NCBI GenBank assembly: GCA_034430595.1
Contig: DAOUEL010000091.1
Coordinates: 1-30,022 of the forward strand
Direction of reading: 5' to 3'
Length of the DNA stretch: 30,022 nt
Origin: E44-bin32 sp034430595
Lineage (GTDB): Bacteria > Chloroflexota > Anaerolineae > Anaerolineales > E44-bin32
Shown here piece after piece: positions 1 through 7,552 of the stretch (position 1 is its first letter; each line of letters starts with the position of its first letter). The translations under genes and the position numbers were made by a program. Below the pieces are notes generated by a model that ran no database searches, was not told where the DNA came from, and was given only the letters and a program-made list of their open reading frames with translations.

Positions 1-326
1 GCCCAGTACATGGCGCGCTCGACGATGACCGGCTGGTCGGAGTCGATGCGGGTGGCGAAAGCCTGGTCTGGCCCGACTTCGGCCGGGTCGTGGGCGGCGA
101 TGGTGTAGCGGCTGTTCGCCGGGACGGTGTGCGTGCGGACGAGGTTGGTGCCGTCGTCGAGCATGTAGGTGGCTGTGACGGAGGCCGGGTCGGGGTTGGG
201 GTTCTGGATCAGGATGAAGGTATTGAACCCGGCGCCGGTGAAGCCTTCCGCCAGGAACCAGGTCCGGCTGCCGTAGGTTGGCATGGGAGTACCGGTCGGC
301 ACGGGTGTCTCGGTCGGTGTCGGGGT
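1..326. repeat. Direct repeat copy A, C-terminal surface module
   Basis: Positions 1-326 align without gaps to 2695-3020 (constant offset 2694). I counted about 11 mismatches, roughly 97% identity. The repeat encodes the end of the Pro/Thr linker and the C-terminal module of the M23 protein. Similarity drops abruptly beyond 326, inside the linker. The left boundary is cut by the window. Confidence 0.9.
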
Positions 327-2528
327 GGGAGTCGGGGTCTCGGTTGGATCAACCCCGCCGAATGGGTTTTCTAAGGACCACAGCGGTCCCGCTGGTGATC
401 CCCCCTGATAGAGCCAGCCGTTGCTTGTTCCACCATCATATCCACCGGTGTCGTAGGCAACGTTCCCTGACCCAAAATCGAACCGCAGCAGTGCAACGGT
501 TTTATCGTCGGCAGGATGGGGTGCAGTTGGTGGGGAATAATTTTCCAGGTAGCGCAGCCACCAGGAGGCACGCACATCATCGATCCAGCCCCGGAAGGGT
601 AGACCTGTCCCGTTCTTTCCTCCGCCTACAACCAGATAGGAATCGTCCTTGCAGGTCTGGTTTCCGGAAGCTCCGCAGGTAGCCCCAGGGGCCGCGCCGT
701 CAGGGTAGCTTATATCACCGACTGGACCTACAAACGTAGCCTGAAGTGCACCGTCGATAAAGAGCCATAGCTGGCCATCAGCGTATGCGCCGGTTGACGA
801 ATCCCAGCGGTTGCGCTGTATGGCGATATGATGCCATGCGCCGTCATCGACGGCCGATGTGCTGCAAAGTGTACGGCTTTGACCAGAGCTGTTGGTGACC
901 CCAAAGACAATATGGCCGTTCGCAATTGAGATCCCCCATTGTGCACCACCATTGGAACGGCTTCGATCGAAGAGAATATTGCCAGCCTTCCAATCTGTAT
1001 TTGCGCCGCAGGTTACGATCGGCGAATTATTGTCGCCAGGCTCGGCCTTCATCCACCACTCAAGCACGAAATCGGAAGCACCAAGATCGAGCGGCGGGCC
1101 AGGGTTCGTGCGGGCCGGGTCATCGATTGGGATTTTTAAGCGGTCGACATCGGAAGAGGCGTTGCCCTGGAAGAAGAGGCTTGTATCTCCGCCCGTGCCG
1201 AAATAGGTGTTGTAATCATTGGTAATCCAATTCCAGGGTGTGAGTGTCGTCCCATCGCGCTCGATGTAACCGGTGTTGTAAGGGTTGGAATCTCGTGGTC
1301 CCTCGTGGATAGTCCAGCCCGAAAGCTTCAAGCCTTCGAGATCATAAGGCGCCCCATTGTAGAAGAGCGCAAAGTGAACGTGAGGGCCAGTGGCGAATCC
1401 GCCGTTGCACAGCTGCATTCCAATGCCACCGACAAGCTGGTTCCTGCTCTTCGGCCCAATCTGGCCGCTCGAACCGATGTTGACCAGGTGGTAATAATGG
1501 GTGCTCCAGCCACCACCATGGTCGATTTCAACCCAGCAGGGAGCATTCCCGGCAGCCGGGACGTGTACGATGGCGTCACCTGGGGCAGCGGCAACGGTGT
1601 TCTTGTACGGAGAATCGGGATAGTTCGACCATGGCGTGGAGAAGTCCATCGATGAACGATCCGGGTAGCTGGCTCCGCCCGACCAGGCATGTACGCCCGA
1701 GAAGGTCCAGGTGGCATCGAGTGGGAACGGCAGCTGGAAGAAATCATCCGGCGGCGGAGTATCCGGCTCCAGGTCGTTAGAGAGATCGAGAGGATCGGTA
1801 TCCGGGAAGAAGTAGCCAAAAACTGTCTCGAATGAATCCGATGATTCGGCCGCACCGAGCGCCTGCAGATCTGCTTTCGCACCCTGCAGATGGCCTTTGG
1901 CTTCCAGAGCCGCAATTGCATAGGTGCCCGAGGAGGGACTCCAGATTAAATCTGCCTGGACACCATCCTCGAACTCGAAGCTCTGGGCAGCCTGAGCGCG
2001 CAAGGATGGCCCTCCTTTGCGACGCTCGCCAACATTGTACAGGTGCTGGTAGAAGGCGAGCGAAAGATCCATGCTTGTGTCTTCGATCACCTGGCGGATC
2101 TCCTCCGGCTTGAGTGCAGGATCCAGCCGGGTGACGTAGCCGTCATTGATCTCAAGTACTGCAAGCAGCACACGCGGGTTTATGGTTGAGAAGTGCGCCC
2201 AGCTATCGATGTCTGCCGCATATGGCAGGAGTGGCGAATTGATGCTCTTCAAGAATACGGCCACGTCAAATGATCCGACATTTGGACCCCAGACAAATTG
2301 GCCGTCAGAAAGCAGTGGCGATGGAGATTGCAGCCGGACTGACAACCCATCACGACTGTTCAGCGTCCCTTCGGTCGGGAAGACGAGACGAGCATAGGCA
2401 GAGGTTGTTGTAAATACGAATGCCAGGCTCAGGATGAGGAGCACCCCCAGGCCAGCTGCAAATAACCGCCAGCGGTTTACTGTGCTGCATCGAATCCGTG
2501 AAGTAATTCTCATAAGTATTGAACGCAT
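1..2528 (-). CDS. Secreted M23 (beta-lytic-like) metallopeptidase with LamG-like domain, 3' end beyond window
   Basis: I translated this frame by hand and it is open from an ATG at 2528 to the left edge (842 complete codons), so the gene is partial at its 3' end. A TM or signal segment lies at residues 20-45. The M23 peptidase core has zinc ligands that look like H280 and D295 (SSMDFS, as in beta-lytic enzymes) and a GPHVHF motif giving H383 and H385; STHYYHL lies between. Family members cut peptidoglycan cross-bridges. A LamG/concanavalin-like domain spans about 480-690 (WHHIAIQR, LWLFIDGAL), then a Thr-Pro linker near 728-745 and a C-terminal module (WFLAEGF, ILIQNPNP) from about 753. By comparison with the neighbouring paralogue only about 13 residues are missing. 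It probably follows the SpoIID-like gene 128 bp upstream. No clear ribosome binding site is seen; ATG 2513 is an alternative start. The cell-wall role is inferred. Confidence 0.85.
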   Translation of the reverse strand, partial: MRSILMRITSRIRCSTVNRWRLFAAGLGVLLILSLAFVFTTTSAYARLVFPTEGTLNSRDGLSVRLQSPSPLLSDGQFVWGPNVGSFDVAVFLKSINSPLLPYAADIDSWAHFSTINPRVLLAVLEINDGYVTRLDPALKPEEIRQVIEDTSMDLSLAFYQHLYNVGERRKGGPSLRAQAAQSFEFEDGVQADLIWSPSSGTYAIAALEAKGHLQGAKADLQALGAAESSDSFETVFGYFFPDTDPLDLSNDLEPDTPPPDDFFQLPFPLDATWTFSGVHAWSGGASYPDRSSMDFSTPWSNYPDSPYKNTVAAAPGDAIVHVPAAGNAPCWVEIDHGGGWSTHYYHLVNIGSSGQIGPKSRNQLVGGIGMQLCNGGFATGPHVHFALFYNGAPYDLEGLKLSGWTIHEGPRDSNPYNTGYIERDGTTLTPWNWITNDYNTYFGTGGDTSLFFQGNASSDVDRLKIPIDDPARTNPGPPLDLGASDFVLEWWMKAEPGDNNSPIVTCGANTDWKAGNILFDRSRSNGGAQWGISIANGHIVFGVTNSSGQSRTLCSTSAVDDGAWHHIAIQRNRWDSSTGAYADGQLWLFIDGALQATFVGPVGDISYPDGAAPGATCGASGNQTCKDDSYLVVGGGKNGTGLPFRGWIDDVRASWWLRYLENYSPPTAPHPADDKTVALLRFDFGSGNVAYDTGGYDGGTSNGWLYQGGSPAGPLWSLENPFGGVDPTETPTPTPTPTETPVPTGTPMPTYGSRTWFLAEGFTGAGFNTFILIQNPNPDPASVTATYMLDDGTNLVRTHTVPANSRYTIAAHDPAEVGPDQAFATRIDSDQPVIVERAMYW

Positions 2529-2656
2529 AGCTTTACGGCGCAGTCACCTTCGCCAAGAGATCCTCTTCAGATTCGTCAGTCTTGTGTGTCCATCTTCCAT
2601 GGAAAGCAACCTGTCTAAGTATGCATCTTTCGTGCCGTCGCTGCCGGATAAAACTT

Positions 2657-4918
2657 TCACGGTTTGTACCCGATTGTGGCGTGCCCATCCCCCGCCCAGT
2701 ACATGGCGCGCTCAACGATGACCGGCTGGTCGGAGTCGATGCGGGTGGCGAAAGTCTGGTCTGGCCCGACTTCGGCCGGGTCGTGGGCGGCGATGGTGTA
2801 GCGGCTGTTCGCCGGAACAGTGTGCGTGCGGACGAGGTTGGTGCCGTCGTCGAGCATGTAGGTGGCGGTGACGGAGGCCGGGTCAGGATTGGGGTTCTGG
2901 ATCAGGATGAAGGTATTGAACCCGGCGCCGGTAAAGCCTTCCGCCAGGAACCAGGTCTGGCTGCCGTAGGTTGGCGTGGGAGTACCGGTCGGCACGGGTG
3001 TCCCGGTCGGTGTCGGGGTGTTCGTAGGCGTGGGAGTCGGGGTCGGCGGAGGTACATACCAGCGTGTATCGAAGCTCCACTCCGGGCCATTAATACTGCC
3101 GCCGTAGATCCGGTTGCCGTTGCTCGGCCCGCCCACAGCCCCGGAGGTGTCGTGGATCACGTTGCCGACGCCCTCGTCAAAATGGTAGAGGGCGACCGTG
3201 TCGGCATCCGCTGAAAAGGGAAGATCTGGCCGAGTGAAGTCCTCGCTGTAGCGCAGGCTGCTTGAATAACGGATCTCATCCAACCAGCCTTTGAAGGAAG
3301 GCGAGGTGGTCACCTTGCGGTGCTTTTCCGAACCGATCGCAAGATTTGGATCGAAGGGTATACACGCGGCGGTGCCGCTGGGCCCGCAGGTGCTGGGTGG
3401 GGAGTAATCATCCGGATAGGAGATATCCCCATTCGGGCCATCCGCCTCGGCCTCAAGCATGCCATCGACGAAAAGCCACATCCAACCATCGGAGGCTCGC
3501 CGCTGAACGGCGATATGGTGCCAGGCTGAATCAGCCAGGTTCGTTGTGCCGCAGATGGTCAGATCGCCTGTTCCATCGCCGGATACGCCGAAGACCACAA
3601 GCCCACCAGCCAGCGACAAGCCGTAATTACGGTCGACGCCGAAGCGGTCTCGATCGAAGAGCATGTTGCCGTTGATCCAGGCTTGATTGGCGCCGCACGT
3701 TACAGCCTGGGCTGCATTTTCGCCGGCGCTGGCCTTCAGCCAGAACTCGAGCGTGAAATCGCCGGCGCCAACGTCGACCGGCGGGCCGGGGTCGCTGTCC
3801 GCTGGGTCATCGACGGCGATCAGGACACGGTTTTCCTCATCGTTATAAACGCCATCAAAGCGCAGTGAATATCCACCCGGGGGATCCCATACTTCCGTCA
3901 AGACGGTGTTGTCATAGAAGTAGAAAAGGATCTCATCCCACGTCCAGCCATTCAGCGCCTGATCGCGCGAATCCCACTGACCCATGCAGTCAGCGCTGCC
4001 GCACTGGCTTGTAAAAGCCCGGTATTGGGTCTGGATCAGCTGGTCATTCCGTGTCAGCCGCCAGTTCCAGGTATCGTCGACCGCCTGGTTTGTACTGGTA
4101 TAGGAAACAGCCGGGTTGTAAACCTGGTCGCAGGTGCTGTCATAGACATCGGCATCATCCCATTTGCCGCCCAGCGCGATCCAGTACCAGGCGTACATCT
4201 TGGCCGCCATTGCGCCGGAGCGCAGCGATTCCCAGGGCCAGCTCGGGATCCATTCGTTCGGCAGAACATGCTTGACGTAGTCTTTGAAATCGATTGTTTC
4301 AATGGTATAGGCAGCCGATGTATCGCAGAGTGCGAGTCCCGTCACACGAACCCGTACGGTGGCCGGGAGACCGATGTCTTCCGCTCCGCCGAGCATGGAG
4401 AGCATCAAATCCATCTCCGAATCGGCCGCAAATCCAGCCGGACGTTCCGACGAGAGTGGGGGAACGATGATCGTTTGGGGCTCATCGCTGAGTTCCACCT
4501 CCAGGATCAGCGTCTCGTCCTGGATCAAACGTACACCCTGCAGCGTCCAGAGACCGTAGCCATCGGCCTGAACGATAACAGTCACCTCAATGATTTCTTC
4601 ACTGAGGGCAATCGAACCCCAGTCGAAGCGGCCGCGGTTGTCGGTTGTTGTGCTCAAGCCCAGCTCGACAATTTCAACGGATGCGTTTTGGACCGCTTCG
4701 CCCGTGGCGCTGTCGATCACAGTTCCCTGCACGGCAGCGCTGCTGGCGGCCTGAATCCTCAGATAGGCGAAACTGCAAGCTAGCAGGAGAAGAAGACCTG
4801 ATAGAAGCTGCCAGGAGTTGAAGGTGATTGAACGACCGTGCGGGATGCCTGACCGCAGGGCGTGCAGATACCGTCCCGCGAGTGAGGCGGGTGAAGGCTT
4901 GAAGTGTTGAAATAGCAC
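2657..4918 (-). CDS. SpoIID/LytB-like cell-wall protein with LamG-like domain
   Basis: This 753-aa protein has an N-terminal hydrophobic segment (about 36-56) and a carboxypeptidase-regulatory-like beta fold (about 62-140). A SpoIID-type domain follows (about 185-345): DFKDYVKHVLPNEW around residues 211-223, then AMAAKMYAWYWI, matches the family pattern, with E222 at the position of the SpoIID catalytic glutamate. SpoIID proteins are lytic transglycosylases acting on denuded glycan; in non-sporulating phyla the role is wall remodelling or is unknown. A LamG-like domain (about 350-610) includes WHHIAVQR and LWLFVDGML-like strands. A TPTPTPT linker (about 628-655) leads to a C-terminal module ending GHATIGYKP. 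The first codon is GTG with only a weak upstream GAGAAG, and no other good start is near. The C-terminal module is nearly identical in DNA to that of the next gene downstream. Confidence 0.85.
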   Translation of the reverse strand: MLFQHFKPSPASLAGRYLHALRSGIPHGRSITFNSWQLLSGLLLLLACSFAYLRIQAASSAAVQGTVIDSATGEAVQNASVEIVELGLSTTTDNRGRFDWGSIALSEEIIEVTVIVQADGYGLWTLQGVRLIQDETLILEVELSDEPQTIIVPPLSSERPAGFAADSEMDLMLSMLGGAEDIGLPATVRVRVTGLALCDTSAAYTIETIDFKDYVKHVLPNEWIPSWPWESLRSGAMAAKMYAWYWIALGGKWDDADVYDSTCDQVYNPAVSYTSTNQAVDDTWNWRLTRNDQLIQTQYRAFTSQCGSADCMGQWDSRDQALNGWTWDEILFYFYDNTVLTEVWDPPGGYSLRFDGVYNDEENRVLIAVDDPADSDPGPPVDVGAGDFTLEFWLKASAGENAAQAVTCGANQAWINGNMLFDRDRFGVDRNYGLSLAGGLVVFGVSGDGTGDLTICGTTNLADSAWHHIAVQRRASDGWMWLFVDGMLEAEADGPNGDISYPDDYSPPSTCGPSGTAACIPFDPNLAIGSEKHRKVTTSPSFKGWLDEIRYSSSLRYSEDFTRPDLPFSADADTVALYHFDEGVGNVIHDTSGAVGGPSNGNRIYGGSINGPEWSFDTRWYVPPPTPTPTPTNTPTPTGTPVPTGTPTPTYGSQTWFLAEGFTGAGFNTFILIQNPNPDPASVTATYMLDDGTNLVRTHTVPANSRYTIAAHDPAEVGPDQTFATRIDSDQPVIVERAMYWAGDGHATIGYKP
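2695..3020. repeat. Direct repeat copy B, C-terminal surface module
   Basis: Second copy of the 326-bp direct repeat, encoding the C-terminal module of the SpoIID-like protein. The catalytic and LamG parts of the two genes differ far more than this block, so it was duplicated or converted recently. Confidence 0.9.
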
Positions 4919-4924
4919 CCCTAG

Positions 4925-4953
4925 AGTCTTCTCGGGATTGGGAGTTCTGTCAA
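4925..4953 (-). promoter_or_regulatory. Possible promoter of the SpoIID-like gene
   Basis: On the minus strand, TTGACA (4953-4948) and AAGACT (4930-4925) are separated by 17 bases. The -35 is perfect but the -10 matches only 3 of 6. The predicted transcription start falls at about 4918, right at the GTG start codon, so the mRNA could be leaderless. Weak evidence. Confidence 0.35.
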
Positions 4954-4989
4954 GGGGTCATGGGTCATATCGGGTTGAATTGCTCCGAA

Positions 4990-5018
4990 TTGACACACAC
5001 AGCCCGGCGTGGTAGGAT
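4990..5018 (+). promoter_or_regulatory. Sigma-A-type promoter of the metK leader
   Basis: TTGACA at 4990-4995, a 17-base spacer and TAGGAT at 5013-5018. Transcription would begin near 5025, about 25 bases before the SAM riboswitch. Confidence 0.75.
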
Positions 5019-5048
5019 GTTTTTCACAACTAAATGCCCCTGATGGCA

Positions 5049-5158
5049 CTCTTATCCAGAGAGGTGGAGGGATCGGCCCTGTGAAGCCTCGGCAACCTGC
5101 GGTCAACAAGCGACGGCGTGGTGCCAAGTCCGCCAGACGGAATACTGGAAGATGAGAG
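5049..5158 (+). promoter_or_regulatory. SAM-I (S-box) riboswitch
   Basis: The aptamer shows the conserved SAM-I blocks in order: GAGAGGTGGAGGGA, GGCCCTGTGAAGCC, CGGCAACC, GTGCCAAGTCCGCCAGA and the closing GATGAGAG. P1 pairs CTCTTATC (5049-5056) with GATGAGAG (5151-5158), eight pairs including one G-T. SAM binding stabilises P1 and normally turns downstream expression off. It lies directly before metK, the SAM synthetase gene, so it gives end-product feedback. Confidence 0.96.
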
Positions 5159-5179
5159 GGCGGCCTTGAACGTTTGATT

Positions 5180-5202
5180 GCCCCTTCTCACTTTGAAGGG
5201 GC
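5180..5202 (+). terminator. Hairpin of the SAM riboswitch expression platform
   Basis: GCCCCTTC (5180-5187) pairs perfectly with GAAGGGGC (5195-5202) around a 7-base loop. The 3' strand of aptamer P1 (GAGAGGGC, 5154-5161) can instead pair with GCCCCTTCTC (5180-5189), which gives the usual terminator/antiterminator switch. The tract after the hairpin is AAATTTACTTC, not a good U-run, so termination may be weak or the hairpin may act otherwise. Confidence 0.65.
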
Positions 5203-5225
5203 AAATTTACTTCAGGAGGATCTTG

Positions 5226-6449
5226 ATGGCCCTGACGTTCATGTCCGCAGCAAAAACGTTCTTCACCTCTGAGTCGGTTACCGAAGGCCATCCCGACAAG
5301 CTCTGCGACCAGATCTCGGATGCCGTCCTGGACGCCTGTCTCGAACAGGATCCGCGCTCGCGCGTCGCCTGCGAGGCCGCGACCAAAACCGGGTTTGTGC
5401 TGCTTCTGGGTGAGATTACGACCAAAGCCCAACTCAACTACGATGAACTGGTCCGCAAGGTAGTCACCGATATCGGCTATGACAGCAGTGAGAAGGGTTT
5501 CGATGGCAACACCTGCGGCGTCCAGGTGGCAATCGCCAAGCAGAGCGGTGACATCGCCCGGGGCGTCGATCAATCGCTGGAAGTTCGAGATGGTGATGTG
5601 AGTGATGAGGAAGTCGAAACACTGGGAGCCGGCGACCAGGGTATGATGTTTGGTTATGCCTGTAATGAAACCGAATCGCTCATGCCGATGCCCATCGACC
5701 TTGCGCATCAACTCACGCGCCGCCTGGCCCAGGTGCGCAAGGAAGGCATCCTGCCGTGGGTCCGGCCTGATGGAAAATCCCAGGTGACGGTCGAATACAA
5801 CTACGGCAAGCCGGCCCGCGTCGACACGGTCCTGATCAGCACCCAGCACGCACCGGATGTCTCGCAAGAGGAGATTAAGGCCGGCATTCTCGAACATGTG
5901 ATTCGACCCGTTCTGCCGGAATCGATGGTTGACGACAGGATGAAGGTATTTGTCAACCCGACCGGACGCTTCGTTGTCGGCGGACCGCTTGGGGACTCCG
6001 GCGTAACCGGTCGGAAGATCATCGTCGACACGTATGGAGGCATGGGCCGGCACGGTGGTGGCTGCTTCAGCGGCAAGGACCCGACGAAAGTCGATCGATC
6101 AGGAGCCTACGCCGCCCGTTGGGTTGCCAAGCATATCGTCGCCGCTGGCCTGGCTGAGCGATGCGAGATCCAGGTGGCTTACGCCATCGGTGTCGCTCAC
6201 CCGCTCTCGGTCTTCGTGGAAACTTTTGGTACAGGACAAATTCCGGATGAGGAGATCAGCAAGCTGATCAGCGAAGTCTTCGACCTGCGCCCAGGTGCGA
6301 TCATCCGTGAGTTTAAGCTGCGTCGCCCGATCTATCGTCAGGTCGCGGCGTACGGCCATTTCGGCCGCAGCGATCTGGATCTTCCCTGGGAGCGCCTGAC
6401 CAAGCTGGAGGCGTTGAAAGAAGCCGCCAGCCAGGTGGTGGAGGTCTAG
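5226..6449 (+). CDS. metK: S-adenosylmethionine synthetase (methionine adenosyltransferase)
   Basis: The enzyme makes SAM from methionine and ATP in the cytoplasm. The 407-aa length is normal for the family. Signature segments are visible: GHPDK at residues 21-25 (ATP and metal binding), GAGDQGMMFGYA near 135-147, GGGCFSGKDPTKVDRS near 278-293 (P-loop-like), and the end of the C-terminal domain with the HFGR motif. The ATG at 5226 is chosen because AGGAGG lies at 5215-5220; the frame extends upstream only through the riboswitch hairpin. The gene stands alone between a SAM-I riboswitch and a strong terminator, so it is a monocistronic, SAM-feedback-controlled unit. Confidence 0.98.
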   Translation: MALTFMSAAKTFFTSESVTEGHPDKLCDQISDAVLDACLEQDPRSRVACEAATKTGFVLLLGEITTKAQLNYDELVRKVVTDIGYDSSEKGFDGNTCGVQVAIAKQSGDIARGVDQSLEVRDGDVSDEEVETLGAGDQGMMFGYACNETESLMPMPIDLAHQLTRRLAQVRKEGILPWVRPDGKSQVTVEYNYGKPARVDTVLISTQHAPDVSQEEIKAGILEHVIRPVLPESMVDDRMKVFVNPTGRFVVGGPLGDSGVTGRKIIVDTYGGMGRHGGGCFSGKDPTKVDRSGAYAARWVAKHIVAAGLAERCEIQVAYAIGVAHPLSVFVETFGTGQIPDEEISKLISEVFDLRPGAIIREFKLRRPIYRQVAAYGHFGRSDLDLPWERLTKLEALKEAASQVVEV

Positions 6450-6477
6450 CCGACCTCCGAACCACGCTCCGTTTCAG

Positions 6478-6506
6478 GGTCCGTACAGCTTGTACGGACC
6501 TTTTTC
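6478..6506 (+). terminator. Rho-independent terminator of metK
   Basis: GGTCCGTACA (6478-6487) and TGTACGGACC (6491-6500) form a perfect 10-bp stem with a 3-base loop, followed by TTTTTC. Confidence 0.93.
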
Positions 6507-6507
6507 T

Positions 6508-6536
6508 TTGCCGGTGTGTGGTCAAGACTTTATAAT
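6508..6536 (+). promoter_or_regulatory. Promoter of the MazG-like/phosphoesterase/kinase cluster
   Basis: TTGCCG (6508-6513), a 17-base spacer and a perfect TATAAT (6531-6536). It directly abuts the metK terminator and lies about 70 bases before the first start codon. Confidence 0.75.
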
Positions 6537-6604
6537 CCAGCAAGGTTCCAGATTGCCGGGGCATACTTCTATCTTGACGTCCGGAGAGCAGAGGAAGTCA
6601 AACC

Positions 6605-6901
6605 ATGAATCTTCATCAACTGACAGAGGAGATGAACAAATTTGTTGCCAGTAAAGGCTGGTATGAAGATGATTCCCCCAAAGAGCAGAACGAGCGCAAC
6701 CTGGCGATCTCACTTGTGCTTGAAGCGGCAGAAGTGCTCGAGCTTTACCAATGGAAAGGCTCGGGCGTTGAACGGCCGCTGTTGGCGGGCGAGCTGGCTG
6801 ACGTTCTGCTCTACCTGCTGCAATTGGCCAGCGTGGCCGGAATTGACCTGGAGAATGCCGTGCTCGATAAATTAGCTGCGAACCAGGATCGAACCTGGTA
6901 G
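6605..6901 (+). CDS. MazG-like nucleotide pyrophosphohydrolase
   Basis: This 98-aa protein has the all-alpha NTP-PPase pattern: E at the helix with LEAAEVLELYQW (about residues 38-49) and the second acidic motif GELADVLLYLLQLA (about 61-74), whose E and D bind magnesium. The end, KLAANQDRTW, matches the short single-domain family often annotated as MazG-like or dCTPase-like. Such enzymes hydrolyse non-canonical or excess nucleoside triphosphates to the monophosphate and pyrophosphate; the substrate here is unknown. The ribosome site AGAGGAAG precedes the ATG. The stop TAG is immediately followed by the next start codon, so it is cotranslated with the phosphoesterase. Confidence 0.88.
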   Translation: MNLHQLTEEMNKFVASKGWYEDDSPKEQNERNLAISLVLEAAEVLELYQWKGSGVERPLLAGELADVLLYLLQLASVAGIDLENAVLDKLAANQDRTW

Positions 6902-7552
6902 ATGATGCAAATTCTGTGTTTGAGCGACCAGATTGTGAGCTTTGTACAAAGCCCGATCGTGCTCGATAAATTCGGCCAGGTAGATTTGATCGCCAGCTGT
7001 GGGGATCTGCCAGCGCAATACCTCGAGTATGTTGTCAGCATGCTGAACAAGCCGCTAACCTATGTTCCCGGAAATCACGATCGCGATGATCTTGAAGTCC
7101 AGGGAGGGATCGCCCTGGATGGCCAGGTAGAGCGAATCGCGGGCTTGTGGATGGCCGGCCTTGGCGGCAGCCGCCGCTATAAAAGGGTCGGGAGACACCA
7201 GTATACTGAGCTGGAGATGGGGTCGAGATTTATTCGCTGGCTGCCGCGCATGTTTATCCGTCGCCTGGTACGAGGACATGGATTGGATATTCTGCAGACC
7301 CATTCTCCACCGCGTTTCATCCATGATGCCGACGACTGGGCTCACAGGGGTTTTACCGTTTTCAGGAGTTTGATCCAGCTTGTCCGACCGCGCTTGATGC
7401 TCCACGGCCACGCGCATATACAACGCAACCTGGAGATCACCGAGACTGACTTCCACCATTGCCGAATCATCAATGTCTTTCCGCAGCGACTGGTCCAACT
7501 GGAGATCGAATCCGAATCGAGACCAGTGGGGGAGGTTAGAAATGTTGCGTAA
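6902..7552 (+). CDS. Calcineurin-like metallophosphoesterase, atypical first motif
   Basis: The 216-aa protein carries most metallophosphoesterase motifs: GD at G34-D35, GNHD at 57-60, H134 in THSPP, and HGHAH at 168-172. The first motif, normally DxH, reads S8-D9-Q10-I11, so the histidine metal ligand is missing while the aspartate is kept. Relatives with SDxV-type motifs exist among poorly characterised phosphoesterases, so this is probably a subfamily trait rather than a broken gene. The substrate is unknown. It starts at the base after the MazG-like stop (a second ATG follows immediately at 6905) and overlaps the kinase gene by 11 bases, which supports one transcript. Confidence 0.85.
   Translation: MMQILCLSDQIVSFVQSPIVLDKFGQVDLIASCGDLPAQYLEYVVSMLNKPLTYVPGNHDRDDLEVQGGIALDGQVERIAGLWMAGLGGSRRYKRVGRHQYTELEMGSRFIRWLPRMFIRRLVRGHGLDILQTHSPPRFIHDADDWAHRGFTVFRSLIQLVRPRLMLHGHAHIQRNLEITETDFHHCRIINVFPQRLVQLEIESESRPVGEVRNVA

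Noticed and set aside
301..345. Short tandem repeats at 301-345 and 3000-3050, considered as a satellite
   Set aside because: They encode Thr-Pro linkers (TPTPTPT) within the surface proteins and are explained by protein composition.
1328..1921. Several separate minus-strand frames in 371-1921, suggesting broken genes
   Set aside because: Careful translation showed one uninterrupted frame from 2528 to the window edge, so the gene is intact and the shorter frames are shadows.
2529..2656. Intergenic region before the M23 gene, considered as a riboswitch (it includes GGCACGAAAGATGCATAC on the minus strand)
   Set aside because: It does not fit the c-di-GMP or other consensus that I know, and no terminator or clear promoter follows.
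4025..4783. Open frame of 252 codons on the plus strand opposite the SpoIID-like gene
   Set aside because: No ribosome site or family; the opposite strand codes for recognisable SpoIID and beta-fold domains.
5103..6053. Long open frame (316 codons) on the minus strand opposite metK
   Set aside because: It is antisense to an unmistakable metK and gives a low-complexity, unrecognisable protein; typical frame shadowing in GC-rich coding DNA.
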